From contig PLSV01000351.1 in NCBI GenBank assembly GCA_003165235.1, forward strand, positions 1 to 38,231: 38,231 nucleotides of DNA. Direction: 5' to 3'. This DNA comes from Syntrophobacteraceae bacterium (GTDB lineage Bacteria; Desulfobacterota; Syntrophobacteria; Syntrophobacterales; Syntrophobacteraceae). The notes beneath the pieces are model-generated. The model saw nothing but the letters and a program-made list of their open reading frames with translations. It was not told where the DNA came from and ran no database searches. Both the position numbers and the translations under genes were made by a program. Shown here one piece after another: positions 1-8,264 of the stretch (the first letter of the stretch is position 1; every line of letters starts with the position of its first letter).

Positions 1-24
1 TCCTCCGTGGAAATCCAGGCTAGG
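1..24. repeat. Terminal inverted repeat, left copy
   Basis: Bases 3-24 match, base for base, the reverse complement of the last ~23 bases of the window (22 identical bases). Two copies of one sequence therefore sit at the extreme ends in inverted orientation. This may be the end of a dispersed element at which an assembly stopped, or terminal repeats of a larger element. The flank, bases 25-323, holds no gene I recognise. A minus-strand open frame there has no family signature. Confidence 0.6.
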
Positions 25-323
25 CCTTCACTTGTAGATCAAGCTCTCGGTGCTCTTCGCTTTGCAGGACATTAACCCCGAAGGGGTGCGGCCCGATCCC
101 CCGCATGAGGGCATGAGATCTTCGAAAAACCTGGTATTCATATCAGAAAAAAGCAGTTTGATGTGTACGCAGGGAGAATCACGATAAGTGCATTTGCGAC
201 TTCGACTGAATGGCCTTTTCAGCTCGCTTGCCCAATTTTCGGATGTAGCCCGATGAGTATGCATATGTGCCACCGTTTTGTGAATCAAATTGAATCCTAA
301 ATCAAAGCAGAAGGAGTTGCTCG

Positions 324-1547
324 ATGAGAGATGTGGCGGTAATCGGCGTGGGTATGACCCATTTTGGAAAATTCCTGGAGAAGACCAATAAGGATCTTGT
401 TCGTGAAGCAGTGAACGAAGCCACCGCAGATGCCCGTATTGATAAGAAAGACATTGAAGCGGCATACATGGGCAACGCTGCCGCCGGTCTCCTCACCGGC
501 CAGGAAATGGTGCGCGGTCAGGTTGCCCTCACTTCGATGGGGATCGATGAGATTCCCGTATACAATGTCGAGAATGCCTGCGCCAGTTCATCATCGGCTT
601 TCAACCTGGGATGGATGGCGGTTGCAGCCGGCGTACACGACTGTGTGCTCGTTACAGGTTTCGAGAAACTGTACCATAAGGATAAAAAGATATCCTTCCA
701 GACAATTGGAAGCGCCGTTGACCTGGATAACTACATCGCCTACTTCAAGAAGGTTGAAGAAAATACTGGATCGGGCGACAAAATCATCCAGGAAGGCGGA
801 GGAGACAAGAGAAGCATGTTCATGGATATGTATTCGTTCCTTGCCAAGGTCTATATGAAAAAATATGGCCTGACACAGAAGCATTACGCCATGCTTTCAG
901 TCAAATCTCATAAGAATGGGGCATTAAACCCTCATGCGCAGTATCAGGACGAAGTCACACTTGAGGAGGTGCTTCGGTCAGGTGACGTATCATATCCACT
1001 TACACGCATGATGTGCGCACCTCTTGGCGATGGTGGAGCCGCGGCGATCCTCTGCGCAAAATCCATGGTTGCTCGATTCGGATCCAAACCGGTCTGGGTA
1101 GAGGCTTCCATGGTTGGAAGCGGGACCATTGCCTGTAAGGTTGAGGAGTGTGTGACGGAGCGCCTGGCGACCAAATTATATAACGCAGCGGGTATAGGTC
1201 CGACAGATATTGACGTGGTCGAAGTGCATGACGCCACATCGCCATCGGAAATCATGTACCTGATCGAACTGGGAATCTGCCCAGGGGAAGATGCTCCAAA
1301 ATGGATTGATGAGGGCTACATGGAACTGAATGGTCGAATGCCCACTAATTCATCAGGCGGTCTTGTCGCTAAAGGCCATCCGCTGGGCGCCACAGGCTGT
1401 GGACAGATATACGAGATTGTCAAGCAATTGAGGGGTGAGGCCGGCAAACGTCAGGTGAAAGACGCCAAGGTTGGCATGACACACAATGGTGGTGGAATTA
1501 TCGGTATCGATGCCGCTGCTGTAGCAATGCATATCTTCAAACGATAG
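324..1547 (+). CDS. Thiolase / acetyl-CoA acetyltransferase (SCP-x-type)
   Basis: This 407-residue protein is a thiolase-superfamily enzyme that should cleave (or form) 3-ketoacyl-CoA with CoA in the cytoplasm. The nucleophilic cysteine lies in NACASSSS (Cys86). The C-terminal half carries GGLVAKGHPLGATG (His352) and a THNGGG loop (about 386-391). Classical thiolases have a second cysteine at that loop; His-Asn there is typical of the SCP-x/lipid-transfer thiolase branch. The ATG is preceded by GAAGGAG at 310-316. Only 28 bp separate its stop from a truncated CoA-ligase gene, so the two probably formed a catabolic operon. The exact substrate cannot be read from sequence. SCP-x thiolases often act on branched or cyclic side chains, which fits the OYE reductase and CoA-transferase downstream. 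Confidence 0.9.
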   Translation: MRDVAVIGVGMTHFGKFLEKTNKDLVREAVNEATADARIDKKDIEAAYMGNAAAGLLTGQEMVRGQVALTSMGIDEIPVYNVENACASSSSAFNLGWMAVAAGVHDCVLVTGFEKLYHKDKKISFQTIGSAVDLDNYIAYFKKVEENTGSGDKIIQEGGGDKRSMFMDMYSFLAKVYMKKYGLTQKHYAMLSVKSHKNGALNPHAQYQDEVTLEEVLRSGDVSYPLTRMMCAPLGDGGAAAILCAKSMVARFGSKPVWVEASMVGSGTIACKVEECVTERLATKLYNAAGIGPTDIDVVEVHDATSPSEIMYLIELGICPGEDAPKWIDEGYMELNGRMPTNSSGGLVAKGHPLGATGCGQIYEIVKQLRGEAGKRQVKDAKVGMTHNGGGIIGIDAAAVAMHIFKR

Positions 1548-1575
1548 AAGGCGCTGTTTTTAGAAAGGCGAGGGC

Positions 1576-1725
1576 ATGAGCAGTAATGGAAGGAAGCACT
1601 TTAACATGGAAATCAAACCTCTGCTGAATACACCTCGCATGAGGGAGATTCAGATGTGGAAGCTACTCCCCGCTCTCAGGTTCTTCTATGAAAAGGCGCC
1701 TTTTGACCGAGGACGCATGGACTAG
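1576..1725 (+). pseudogene. Phenylacetate-CoA ligase-like gene, N-terminal remnant
   Basis: An ATG with a plausible upstream GAAAGGCGAGG opens a 49-codon frame ending at TAG (1723-1725). The translation ends with a segment (MREIQMWKLL..., RFFYEKAPFDRGRMD) resembling the start of phenylacetate-CoA ligase (PaaK, AMP-binding) proteins, which are normally about 430 residues. The stop codon is formed exactly at the junction with the inverted-repeat element beginning at 1725. I find no continuation of the ligase beyond the element, so the rest was deleted as well. The gene is almost certainly dead. The family assignment rests on a short stretch and is moderate. Confidence 0.6.
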
Positions 1726-2115
1726 GAGCGTGTCGGAATAACGGCTTTTAAACTCAATGTAAGAGTTGGAGCGGGCACATTGCTCAAGGTTGCTCACCCA
1801 AAAACGCTCAACTCAATAGCCATTGGCAAACAATAAGTGTTCGTTCGTTGGTTCTTGACAGGTAATTGCAGGCATGACTTTCCCCGTACTCTCAGAAGGG
1901 ACGGTTTGCCCCATCAAAAGGCGCCACCATACCGGCATGGTGGCGCCTTCTAATTGAGTGGGGGAACCCATTTTTTTCTGTCAACATCAGCTCACGAATA
2001 ATTGCTGTCATGAAATAGTTATTGAATTGCTCGTTGAAAAGTTAAACACTGCTGCTCAAAGCGCTAAACCCAGCTTCCAAGTCTATTTATAGAAGCCGTT
2101 ATTCCGACATGCTCC
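1725..2115. mobile_element. MITE-like non-autonomous element, 26-bp TIRs, TA target
   Basis: Bases 1725-1750 and the reverse complement of 2090-2115 agree at 24 of 26 positions; both begin GGAGC and contain TGTCGGAATAACGG. A TA dinucleotide flanks each end (1723-1724 and 2116-2117), as expected for a TA target duplication of the IS630/Tc1-mariner kind. The 391-bp interior has no open frame long enough for a transposase, so it would have to be mobilised in trans. Near its centre is a perfect 13-bp stem-loop. The left end truncates the CoA-ligase remnant. The IS630-like assignment is inferred from the TA flank and TIRs only. Confidence 0.65.
1918..1949. repeat. Perfect 13-bp stem-loop inside the MITE-like element
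   Basis: Bases 1918-1930 are perfectly complementary to 1937-1949 (stem AAGGCGCCACCAT) around a 6-nt loop. No U-tract follows, so it is not a canonical intrinsic terminator. It lies almost at the middle of the element. Confidence 0.8.
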
Positions 2116-2243
2116 TACTAGTTTCCGGTGAAGGAAGGTAGTATTATCGGGAATTAGTTAATATCGCAGGGCGATTGAGCCTCTGGATTACCGGAAGGGT
2201 TTATCTGCCCGCTTATGGGTTAGCCAACGGAGGAGAGGATGAG

Positions 2244-3746
2244 ATGAAAGGTCGTTCGGATTCACGACCGAAAGCCAGGATTGCATTCATTGAAGATATA
2301 CTGGAAAGTCTCCCCATAGGTGTGATCATTTTAGATAATGGAGGGAAGATTCTGATGATTAACCATTATCAGGAGAGGATCTCCAGGATAGACCGTGAAA
2401 AGCTGCTCGGCACTTACTATCATGATACCTGGAAGCGCCTCTTCGATCAGGGCTCCTATGGTAACAAGTACTGGAATCTGATTAACAATAGGGAGTCTTT
2501 CACCTTCATTTTTACTGACATCTTGCCTCAGTTCTACGATTTCAAGATTTGCGGCATAGCCTATGGCGCACCTTTATCATTGTCAGCGGGGTTCATATTG
2601 CTTCATGATGTGTCTGATGAACTGGGCCGAGACAAGCGCACGTTGGAACAGCTTGCTAATCAGCTTGCGGAATCTTCCGAGTTTTTGAATAATTTGGTCG
2701 ATTCTTCTCCCAATATGGTCTTTACTACTGACACTGCCGGATTTATCCAAACAACTAACAAGACCTCAGAGCGCCTATTAGGGTATACCCGAGGCGATTT
2801 TTTATTGAAGCATATCTCGAGTGTTTTTGCTGATGCATCGAAGTCAGAGATTATTTTATCCAGAACTGGGCAAGTGACGAAGACGGAGTTGATGTGCAAG
2901 AAAAGGAATGGAACTGTTTTCCCGGCCAGGGTTCGTGTTAACGATATCAGAAGAACTGATGGATCATTCAAATCGAAGCTGTTCCTCCTTGAGGATATTA
3001 CTTGGGAAAAAACAATGGAGGATAAGCTGGCGCTATCCGAAAGGCTGGCAATCTACTCTGAGCTTATGGCCGGGATCGCTCATCAACTCAACAATCCTAT
3101 GGTAGGGGTGATCAATTTTTCTGGTCTGCTGCTTGGCAAGATTGCAGCCGATGATCCCAACAGGAAGGTAGCCGAGACCATTTATGAAGCTGCTAAAGAA
3201 TGCCAGCGGTTGCTGGCGTCGCTGATGAAAAGTATTCACGAACCGCAAAGCACCTTTCACGATGTGAATGTCGGTGAAGTTCTTGACAGCGCTCTTAACG
3301 CAACGTGGAATCACGAAAGTTTCAACCTTGCCGGTGTGCAACTTAAGAAGGTGATTCCAGGAGTCATTCCTAAGATAAAGGGAGATTCTCTCCAGCTCCT
3401 TGAGGTTTTCCGCAACATTTTGATGAATGCTTTTCAGGCTATGCCGGATGGAGGATCGCTCAACATCGGCATCAAGGCCGCTCTAAAGAAAAAAGAGATA
3501 AAGGTCTGGTTCAAAGATACGGGCCATGGTATTTCAAAGGAAAATCTTTCGAGGATTTTTACACCATTCTTCTCAACGAAAAAGAATAAAGGCGCCGGCT
3601 TGGGCCTTAGTTTCGCCTTTCAAGTAATCAGGAGCCATTCCGGTCGAATCGTAGTAAAATCTTTGGAGAACAGAGGAACTACCTTCGTAATCGTATTGCC
3701 GATTCACACTGAAGAGGGCCGTTTTGAATATTTCGATAAATCATAA
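2244..3746 (+). CDS. PAS-domain sensor histidine kinase
   Basis: This is a 500-residue NtrB-like sensor kinase. Two PAS-like segments (roughly residues 15-120 and 145-265, the second with FTTDTAGFIQTTNK) precede a HisKA dimerisation box with the phospho-accepting His280 (AGIAHQLNNPM). An HATPase_c domain follows, with an N-box (NILMNAFQAM), G1 (DTGHGIS), F-box (FTPFFSTKK) and G2 (GAGLGLSF). No membrane segment is evident, so it probably senses a cytoplasmic signal. The frame is open from a TTG at 2175, but the ATG at 2244 is preferred because GGAGGAGAGG lies just upstream. Its end overlaps the response regulator by 23 nt. It presumably phosphorylates that regulator to control the acyl-CoA genes nearby. 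Confidence 0.9.
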   Translation: MKGRSDSRPKARIAFIEDILESLPIGVIILDNGGKILMINHYQERISRIDREKLLGTYYHDTWKRLFDQGSYGNKYWNLINNRESFTFIFTDILPQFYDFKICGIAYGAPLSLSAGFILLHDVSDELGRDKRTLEQLANQLAESSEFLNNLVDSSPNMVFTTDTAGFIQTTNKTSERLLGYTRGDFLLKHISSVFADASKSEIILSRTGQVTKTELMCKKRNGTVFPARVRVNDIRRTDGSFKSKLFLLEDITWEKTMEDKLALSERLAIYSELMAGIAHQLNNPMVGVINFSGLLLGKIAADDPNRKVAETIYEAAKECQRLLASLMKSIHEPQSTFHDVNVGEVLDSALNATWNHESFNLAGVQLKKVIPGVIPKIKGDSLQLLEVFRNILMNAFQAMPDGGSLNIGIKAALKKKEIKVWFKDTGHGISKENLSRIFTPFFSTKKNKGAGLGLSFAFQVIRSHSGRIVVKSLENRGTTFVIVLPIHTEEGRFEYFDKS

Positions 3747-5145
3747 CGAAGCTGACATTATCTCTAAACTGTCATCAACGGTTATGGTCGTTGATGACGA
3801 AGCCTTTGCAAGGCGATTCTTCTCAACGATCCTCGAGGAGGAAGGCCACAAATGCGCTGCCATCGCCACTTCGAAAGAATGTTTCGACTACTTGAAGAGC
3901 AAGCCTCTTCCGGATCTCATTATTTTGGATATCCGTCTCCCGGATGGAAATGGTCTCCAAATGCTCAAGGATTTACGTGATTCTGGCATCAATGTCCCAA
4001 TTATTATAATCACAGCTTACGGCTCAATTTCTGATGCTGTAGGCGCCATGAAGATGGGCGCTTTTGACTACTTTTCCAAACCATTTGAAGACGCGAATAA
4101 GATAAAGATCTCTATTAGAAAGGCTCTTGAGTATGGCTGGCTTGAAAATGAAAATCGCATGTTGCGCAATCAGCTTAAGTCAAGGGAAGCTTTTCAGGGC
4201 ATAATCGGTAAGTCGGAAAGGATGCAAAGCGTTTACGAGTTAATCCAGAAATCGGCCAACGTCGCAACCACTGTTCTGATTGAGGGACAAAGTGGTACGG
4301 GAAAGGAGCTTGTGGCCAAGGCCATCCATCATTTGAGCAATCGTAGAGAAAAGACCTTCATACCTGTAAACTGCGCCGCTCTTCCCGAGGCTTTGCTCGA
4401 GAGCGCCCTGTTCGGTTACGAGAAGGGCTCTTTCACCGGCGCAGCCAAAACGACAAGAGGGTTCTTCGAAGAAGCCCATGGTGGAACATTGTTCCTTGAC
4501 GAGATTGGGGATGCCCCTGCATCCGTTCAAGTTAAGGTCCTGAGGGCGGTTGAAGATGGAGTTATCTACCGGGTCGGCAGCACAAGGCCGATTTTCCTGG
4601 ATGTCCGTTTGCTTTTCGCCACCAACAAGAGCCTTAGCGCCGAAGTTGCGGAAGGACGATTCCGCAAAGACTTGTACTACAGAATAAATGTCGTAAGAAT
4701 TAAGCTTCCTTCACTCGTAGAGTGTAAGGACGATATCCCCCTGTTGGTGGATTCCTTTGCTGCAGATTATTGCGTGAAGGTCGGAGTGGAAAAGAAGAAC
4801 TTCTCTGAAGATGCTATTGCATACTTGACTAGCCGAAAATGGCCCGGGAATGTCCGCGAACTCAAAAATTTCATCTCAAGGGTGATTGTCCTCCACTCCG
4901 GGCGGATGGTCAAGGCAAGTGACCTGTCAAGGTACTTCGAGGAGGATGGGTCGCAAGATAGCGAAAGTTTGTTTGATGGGGAGTATCATAAAGCCAAAGA
5001 ACAGTTTGACAGAAAATACTTTGAAAAGCTCATCGAAAGGTCCGGCGATGACTTGAATATTGCCGCAAAGCAAAGCGGAATGCATATCGCCACCATCTAC
5101 CGGAAACTGGATGCCCTGAGCATTCGGACCAAGAAAACGAAATGA
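3724..5145 (+). CDS. NtrC-family sigma-54-dependent response regulator
   Basis: This 473-residue activator has three domains. The receiver holds the phospho-acceptor Asp69 ([11 protein letters not shown]). The AAA+ domain has Walker A GQSGTGKE (Lys194), the sigma-54-contacting loop GSFTGA (235-240; canonical GAFTGA) and Walker [11 protein letters not shown]. The C-terminus is a Fis-type helix-turn-helix ([19 protein letters not shown]). The start is a TTG inside the kinase gene, with AGAGGG five bases upstream; no ATG lies before the receiver motif VMVVDDE. Overlap with the kinase points to translational coupling. A perfect sigma-54 promoter lies about 190 bp beyond its stop, so the downstream flavoenzyme is a likely target. 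Confidence 0.93.
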   Translation: MNISINHNEADIISKLSSTVMVVDDEAFARRFFSTILEEEGHKCAAIATSKECFDYLKSKPLPDLIILDIRLPDGNGLQMLKDLRDSGINVPIIIITAYGSISDAVGAMKMGAFDYFSKPFEDANKIKISIRKALEYGWLENENRMLRNQLKSREAFQGIIGKSERMQSVYELIQKSANVATTVLIEGQSGTGKELVAKAIHHLSNRREKTFIPVNCAALPEALLESALFGYEKGSFTGAAKTTRGFFEEAHGGTLFLDEIGDAPASVQVKVLRAVEDGVIYRVGSTRPIFLDVRLLFATNKSLSAEVAEGRFRKDLYYRINVVRIKLPSLVECKDDIPLLVDSFAADYCVKVGVEKKNFSEDAIAYLTSRKWPGNVRELKNFISRVIVLHSGRMVKASDLSRYFEEDGSQDSESLFDGEYHKAKEQFDRKYFEKLIERSGDDLNIAAKQSGMHIATIYRKLDALSIRTKKTK

Positions 5146-5331
5146 GTTATATCTATCCGCAGTTGTGCAAAGTATTCGCGACAATGCGAAATCATCCAGT
5201 CCTCATCGGCCCTGTTTCACTGAGATTAGCAGCCGCACACGCGTCGGGTTCTCCGGCCTTCATAACCCTAACATACTGTAATGTCTACTAGTAATTTTAC
5301 TTCAATTGCTCATCTCCTCTTCCTTCCCATG

Positions 5332-5347
5332 TGGCACATATGTTGCT
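5332..5347 (+). promoter_or_regulatory. Sigma-54 (-24/-12) promoter
   Basis: TGGCACATATGTTGCT matches the RpoN consensus TGGCAC-N5-TTGCW at every defined base, with the usual 10-nt gap between the invariant GG and GC. Transcription would start near 5358, leaving a leader of about 160 nt before the flavoenzyme start at 5522. It lies in the 376-bp spacer between the NtrC-type regulator and the OYE-like gene. I saw no clear paired enhancer palindrome in the rest of the spacer. Confidence 0.85.
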
Positions 5348-5521
5348 CTTGTTATGCGTGCCATGACATCTGCCCTTCCACCGCAGAAAATTGAATAGTT
5401 AGAGCGAAAAAGGAATCAATCACCTTGCATGCGAATCCAGCTTCTGAAGGGCGCTCATGGCATCCTACCAGAGGAGAGCGTGTGTGAAATGATCTTCAGT
5501 GCTTAAGAAGGAGCGAAAGCT

Positions 5522-7561
5522 ATGCCCAGGATTTCAGAACCCATCATGATTAGAAACGTTGAGCTGAAGAACAGGTTATATGCCCCACCCATGATTTCCA
5601 ACGTGGTGAGAGAGGATTGCTGCGCCGGCAAGACTCTCATTGACGCTACGTACAGGAGAGCAAAGGGAGGGTGGGGCCTTGTTTGTTCAGAGGGTGCGGT
5701 TATTAGCGAGACTACGAGGCTTTTTCCTCGCACACTCGGTATTTTCGACGATAGTCAGGTGCTCGCCCTTTACGATCTGGTGGAAGCAATCCACGGGGGC
5801 GGAGCCAAGGCGATGATCCAGTTGCATCACGCAGGCCGGCAATGCAACCCTTTGCTATTGCCCAAGCACGTTAAACAAGAGGCCCTGACTCCTTCCAGCA
5901 CCACTCCTCCGATGCCTTTTCCTCCTCAGATTCCTCCTCGCCAGTTGGAGGAAGATGAAATTTGGGGCATCCTTGACGATTACGCCAAAGCAGCATTAAG
6001 GGCCAAGACAGCCGGGTACGATATGGTCCTTGTCCATTGTTCCCATGGGTTCCTGCCTCAACAGTTCATGTCACCATTCACCAATCACAGAACAGACAAG
6101 TGGGGGGGAACAGAAGAAAAAAGGCTGGAGTTCATCCGTCAACTCTTGACTAAGATGAGGGAGGCCGTTGGCGACTATCCTATCGCCTGCAGAGTTGCGG
6201 CGGACGAGTTTGTCGTGGGGGGATACACAATCGACGATTTTTGCGGCTACATCGCACCGGCCATGGAAGAAGTGGGCTGCGACATGTTCGATGTTACCTG
6301 CGGCGTATTTGAGAGCTTTGTTTCTGTGATGCCGGAAATGTATGAGCCCAGAGGCGTTTGGGCCTATATGCCAGAGAGAATAAAGAAAGTTGTGAGAGTG
6401 CCGGTTTGTGGATTGGGCCGTATTAACGACGGACGCCTGGCAGTCAAAATGATCGAGGAAGGGAAGTTCGATATTGTCGGCATAGGCCGCGGTTCAGTAG
6501 CAGACCCCGAGTTCGCCAGGAAAACCCTGGAAGGAAGGTTTGATGATATCAGGCAATGTTTAGCCTGTCAGACTTGTATGGAAGATGACCTTGTAAACCG
6601 ACCGAGCCGCTGTGCTGTCAATTTTGAGTACAACAGGGATTCATCCTGGGAAGAGGACCGGATGGAGCCTGCCAGGAAGCCCAAGAGTATCATGGTTGTC
6701 GGAGCAGGACCGGCCGGGTTGGAGTTTGCCAGGGTTGCCACCCTTAGAGGACACAAAGTGACCATATACGAGAAGAGTGACAAACTAGGAGGTTACCTGA
6801 ATCTCGCTTCGAACTATCCGAGGCTTTACACCAGGGAATTGATGAATATCAGCCGGTGGCTGAGCCGCGAAGTTGATTCGATGGGAATCAGGATCGAGCT
6901 CAATACCGAGGTTACCGATCAGTTGATCAAGGAGAGGAAGCCGGATGCCGTCATTCTGGCTACGGGAGCCAGAGAGACCGTTCCTGAGATCCCCGGCATC
7001 AATGGCCCGAGTGTCGTGACACTCGATGAAGTGCTCTCCGGTAAGAAGACCGTGGGTAAGCGGCTGGCCGTTGTCGGAGGAAAATACGGTGCTGAGCTGG
7101 CCATTTCTCTGGGGAGGGAGGGTAGAGAAATGCCCGAGCCCGGCTTTAACAAGTACCACCGTCAGCCTGGAGAAAGGGCGCTGGGTGTGAAAGACGAGGC
7201 CAAATTGAAAGACGTGACTCTTATCGAGGAAGGACCCATGGTTGGGTGGCCTCCCTATTCAATGATCACTCGCTTCATTGTTATTAACGAGTTTCTGGCT
7301 GAAGCCGGGGTGAAATGCCTCACCGAAACGAAGGTCAAAGAGATCACCGACGGGCAAGTTAAGTATGTGACCAAGGAAGGCAACGAACAGAGCATTCAGG
7401 TTGATACGGTGGTAGTTGCAACAGGCAGAGCGGCGAATAGAGATCTCTATCATAAGCTGGTGGGGCAAGGCGTCAACCTATGGGAGATCGGCGACTGCGC
7501 AGGTCCCGAGAAGGTTGAGAAAGCGATCCACACGGCCAACTATGTGGCGCGTCAGATCTAA
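5522..7561 (+). CDS. OYE-like FMN/FAD/4Fe-4S reductase (2,4-dienoyl-CoA reductase family)
   Basis: The 679-residue protein has the architecture of 2,4-dienoyl-CoA reductase (FadH), trimethylamine dehydrogenase and BaiCD-type enoate reductases. An N-terminal FMN TIM barrel (about 1-340) includes HCSHGFLPQQFMSP and the RTDKWGG signature. A 4Fe-4S cluster loop follows (CLACQTC, then 11 residues and Cys), and then an FAD/NAD(P) domain with VVGAGPAGLEFA. The cluster spacing CxxCxxC is nearer to what I recall for trimethylamine dehydrogenase than the CxxCxxxC of FadH. It probably reduces an unsaturated acyl-CoA or enoate using NAD(P)H. AAGGAG precedes the ATG. It sits behind a sigma-54 promoter and ahead of a ferredoxin and a CoA-transferase. 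The substrate is unknown. Confidence 0.9.
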   Translation: MPRISEPIMIRNVELKNRLYAPPMISNVVREDCCAGKTLIDATYRRAKGGWGLVCSEGAVISETTRLFPRTLGIFDDSQVLALYDLVEAIHGGGAKAMIQLHHAGRQCNPLLLPKHVKQEALTPSSTTPPMPFPPQIPPRQLEEDEIWGILDDYAKAALRAKTAGYDMVLVHCSHGFLPQQFMSPFTNHRTDKWGGTEEKRLEFIRQLLTKMREAVGDYPIACRVAADEFVVGGYTIDDFCGYIAPAMEEVGCDMFDVTCGVFESFVSVMPEMYEPRGVWAYMPERIKKVVRVPVCGLGRINDGRLAVKMIEEGKFDIVGIGRGSVADPEFARKTLEGRFDDIRQCLACQTCMEDDLVNRPSRCAVNFEYNRDSSWEEDRMEPARKPKSIMVVGAGPAGLEFARVATLRGHKVTIYEKSDKLGGYLNLASNYPRLYTRELMNISRWLSREVDSMGIRIELNTEVTDQLIKERKPDAVILATGARETVPEIPGINGPSVVTLDEVLSGKKTVGKRLAVVGGKYGAELAISLGREGREMPEPGFNKYHRQPGERALGVKDEAKLKDVTLIEEGPMVGWPPYSMITRFIVINEFLAEAGVKCLTETKVKEITDGQVKYVTKEGNEQSIQVDTVVVATGRAANRDLYHKLVGQGVNLWEIGDCAGPEKVEKAIHTANYVARQI

Positions 7562-7680
7562 CTGCATACCTATGACCATAAGAAGGGCTACCTGGTCATT
7601 TCAGAATGAATGGAAGCCTCTGCCTGAGTGATCACAAGCCGAATCGCATGGGTTGAATTGGAACCAAGGAGTTAGAGACA

Positions 7681-7863
7681 ATGCCAAGAATTGAAGTGAA
7701 CGCCGAGCTTTGTGATGAATGTGCAACATGTGTCGAGGCATGCCCTATGGACGTTTTGATGGTCGAAGAGAATAAAGCCAAACCAAACCACATTGACCTG
7801 TGCATGACATGCAGACTGTGTGAAGTGGATTGTCCCAATGAGGCCATAAAAGTTTACGACTGA
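7681..7863 (+). CDS. 2[4Fe-4S] ferredoxin
   Basis: This is a 60-residue bacterial ferredoxin with two cluster motifs, CDECATCVEACP (residues 11-22) and CMTCRLCEVDCP. Length and spacing are standard for a soluble clostridial-type electron carrier. GGAG occurs at 7669-7672, before the ATG. It lies 119 bp downstream of the OYE-like reductase with no obvious terminator between them, so it may be cotranscribed from the sigma-54 promoter and act as redox partner. The partnership is an inference from position. Confidence 0.93.
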   Translation: MPRIEVNAELCDECATCVEACPMDVLMVEENKAKPNHIDLCMTCRLCEVDCPNEAIKVYD

Positions 7864-8264
7864 GTGTTAATGTGATTTCCAGGTTATTTTCTTTGCTGGC
7901 CGCTGTAGTCAAGTCTAACAGAGATAATTGGAAGTGGTAATGACTTCCGGTTCTCCTGACCCCAAAATGGTCGGTCAGATCATGTAGGAATGCGTGCGTA
8001 GGTGGAAGGAACAAGGAAAGCCTTAAAAAGACCGGCCGGAAGTTGATTGCCAGTATTTTCATTCACGGTCCTGCGCGGAGCTAAGGGCATGGGATGCAGG
8101 ATTCGTTACATGACCAGGTCCATGCTATGCTTGCGATAAGAAAAACTATTCTGAGGCCGCATCCCAGGATATCCCTATACCCTGCGTATCTTAGGATCAC
8201 GAAGGGGAACTGACTGTGCCAAACTCGAAATCTTAGGAACAGCAATCGAAAGGAGACAGGGATT
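7864..8264. other. 401-bp spacer, no gene recognised
   Basis: I see no coding frame with family signatures and no strong hairpin. A GG-N10-GC arrangement around 8203-8219 superficially resembles a -24/-12 promoter but matches the consensus poorly. AAAGGAGACAGGG just before 8265 is the ribosome-binding site of the CoA-transferase. Confidence 0.5.

Noticed and set aside
28..465. 145-codon minus-strand frame at the left end
   Set aside because: It overlaps the thiolase start, has no family signature, and most of it is the shadow of the real gene.
1691..1704. Perfect palindrome AAAAGGCGCCTTTT as a terminator or operator
   Set aside because: It lies within codons of the CoA-ligase remnant and has no loop or tract suited to termination. 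It is probably coincidence.
8202..8222. GG-N10-GC arrangement upstream of the CoA-transferase as a second sigma-54 promoter
   Set aside because: Only about four of six bases match at -24 and three of four at -12. It is much weaker than the site at 5332, and such spacing arises by chance.
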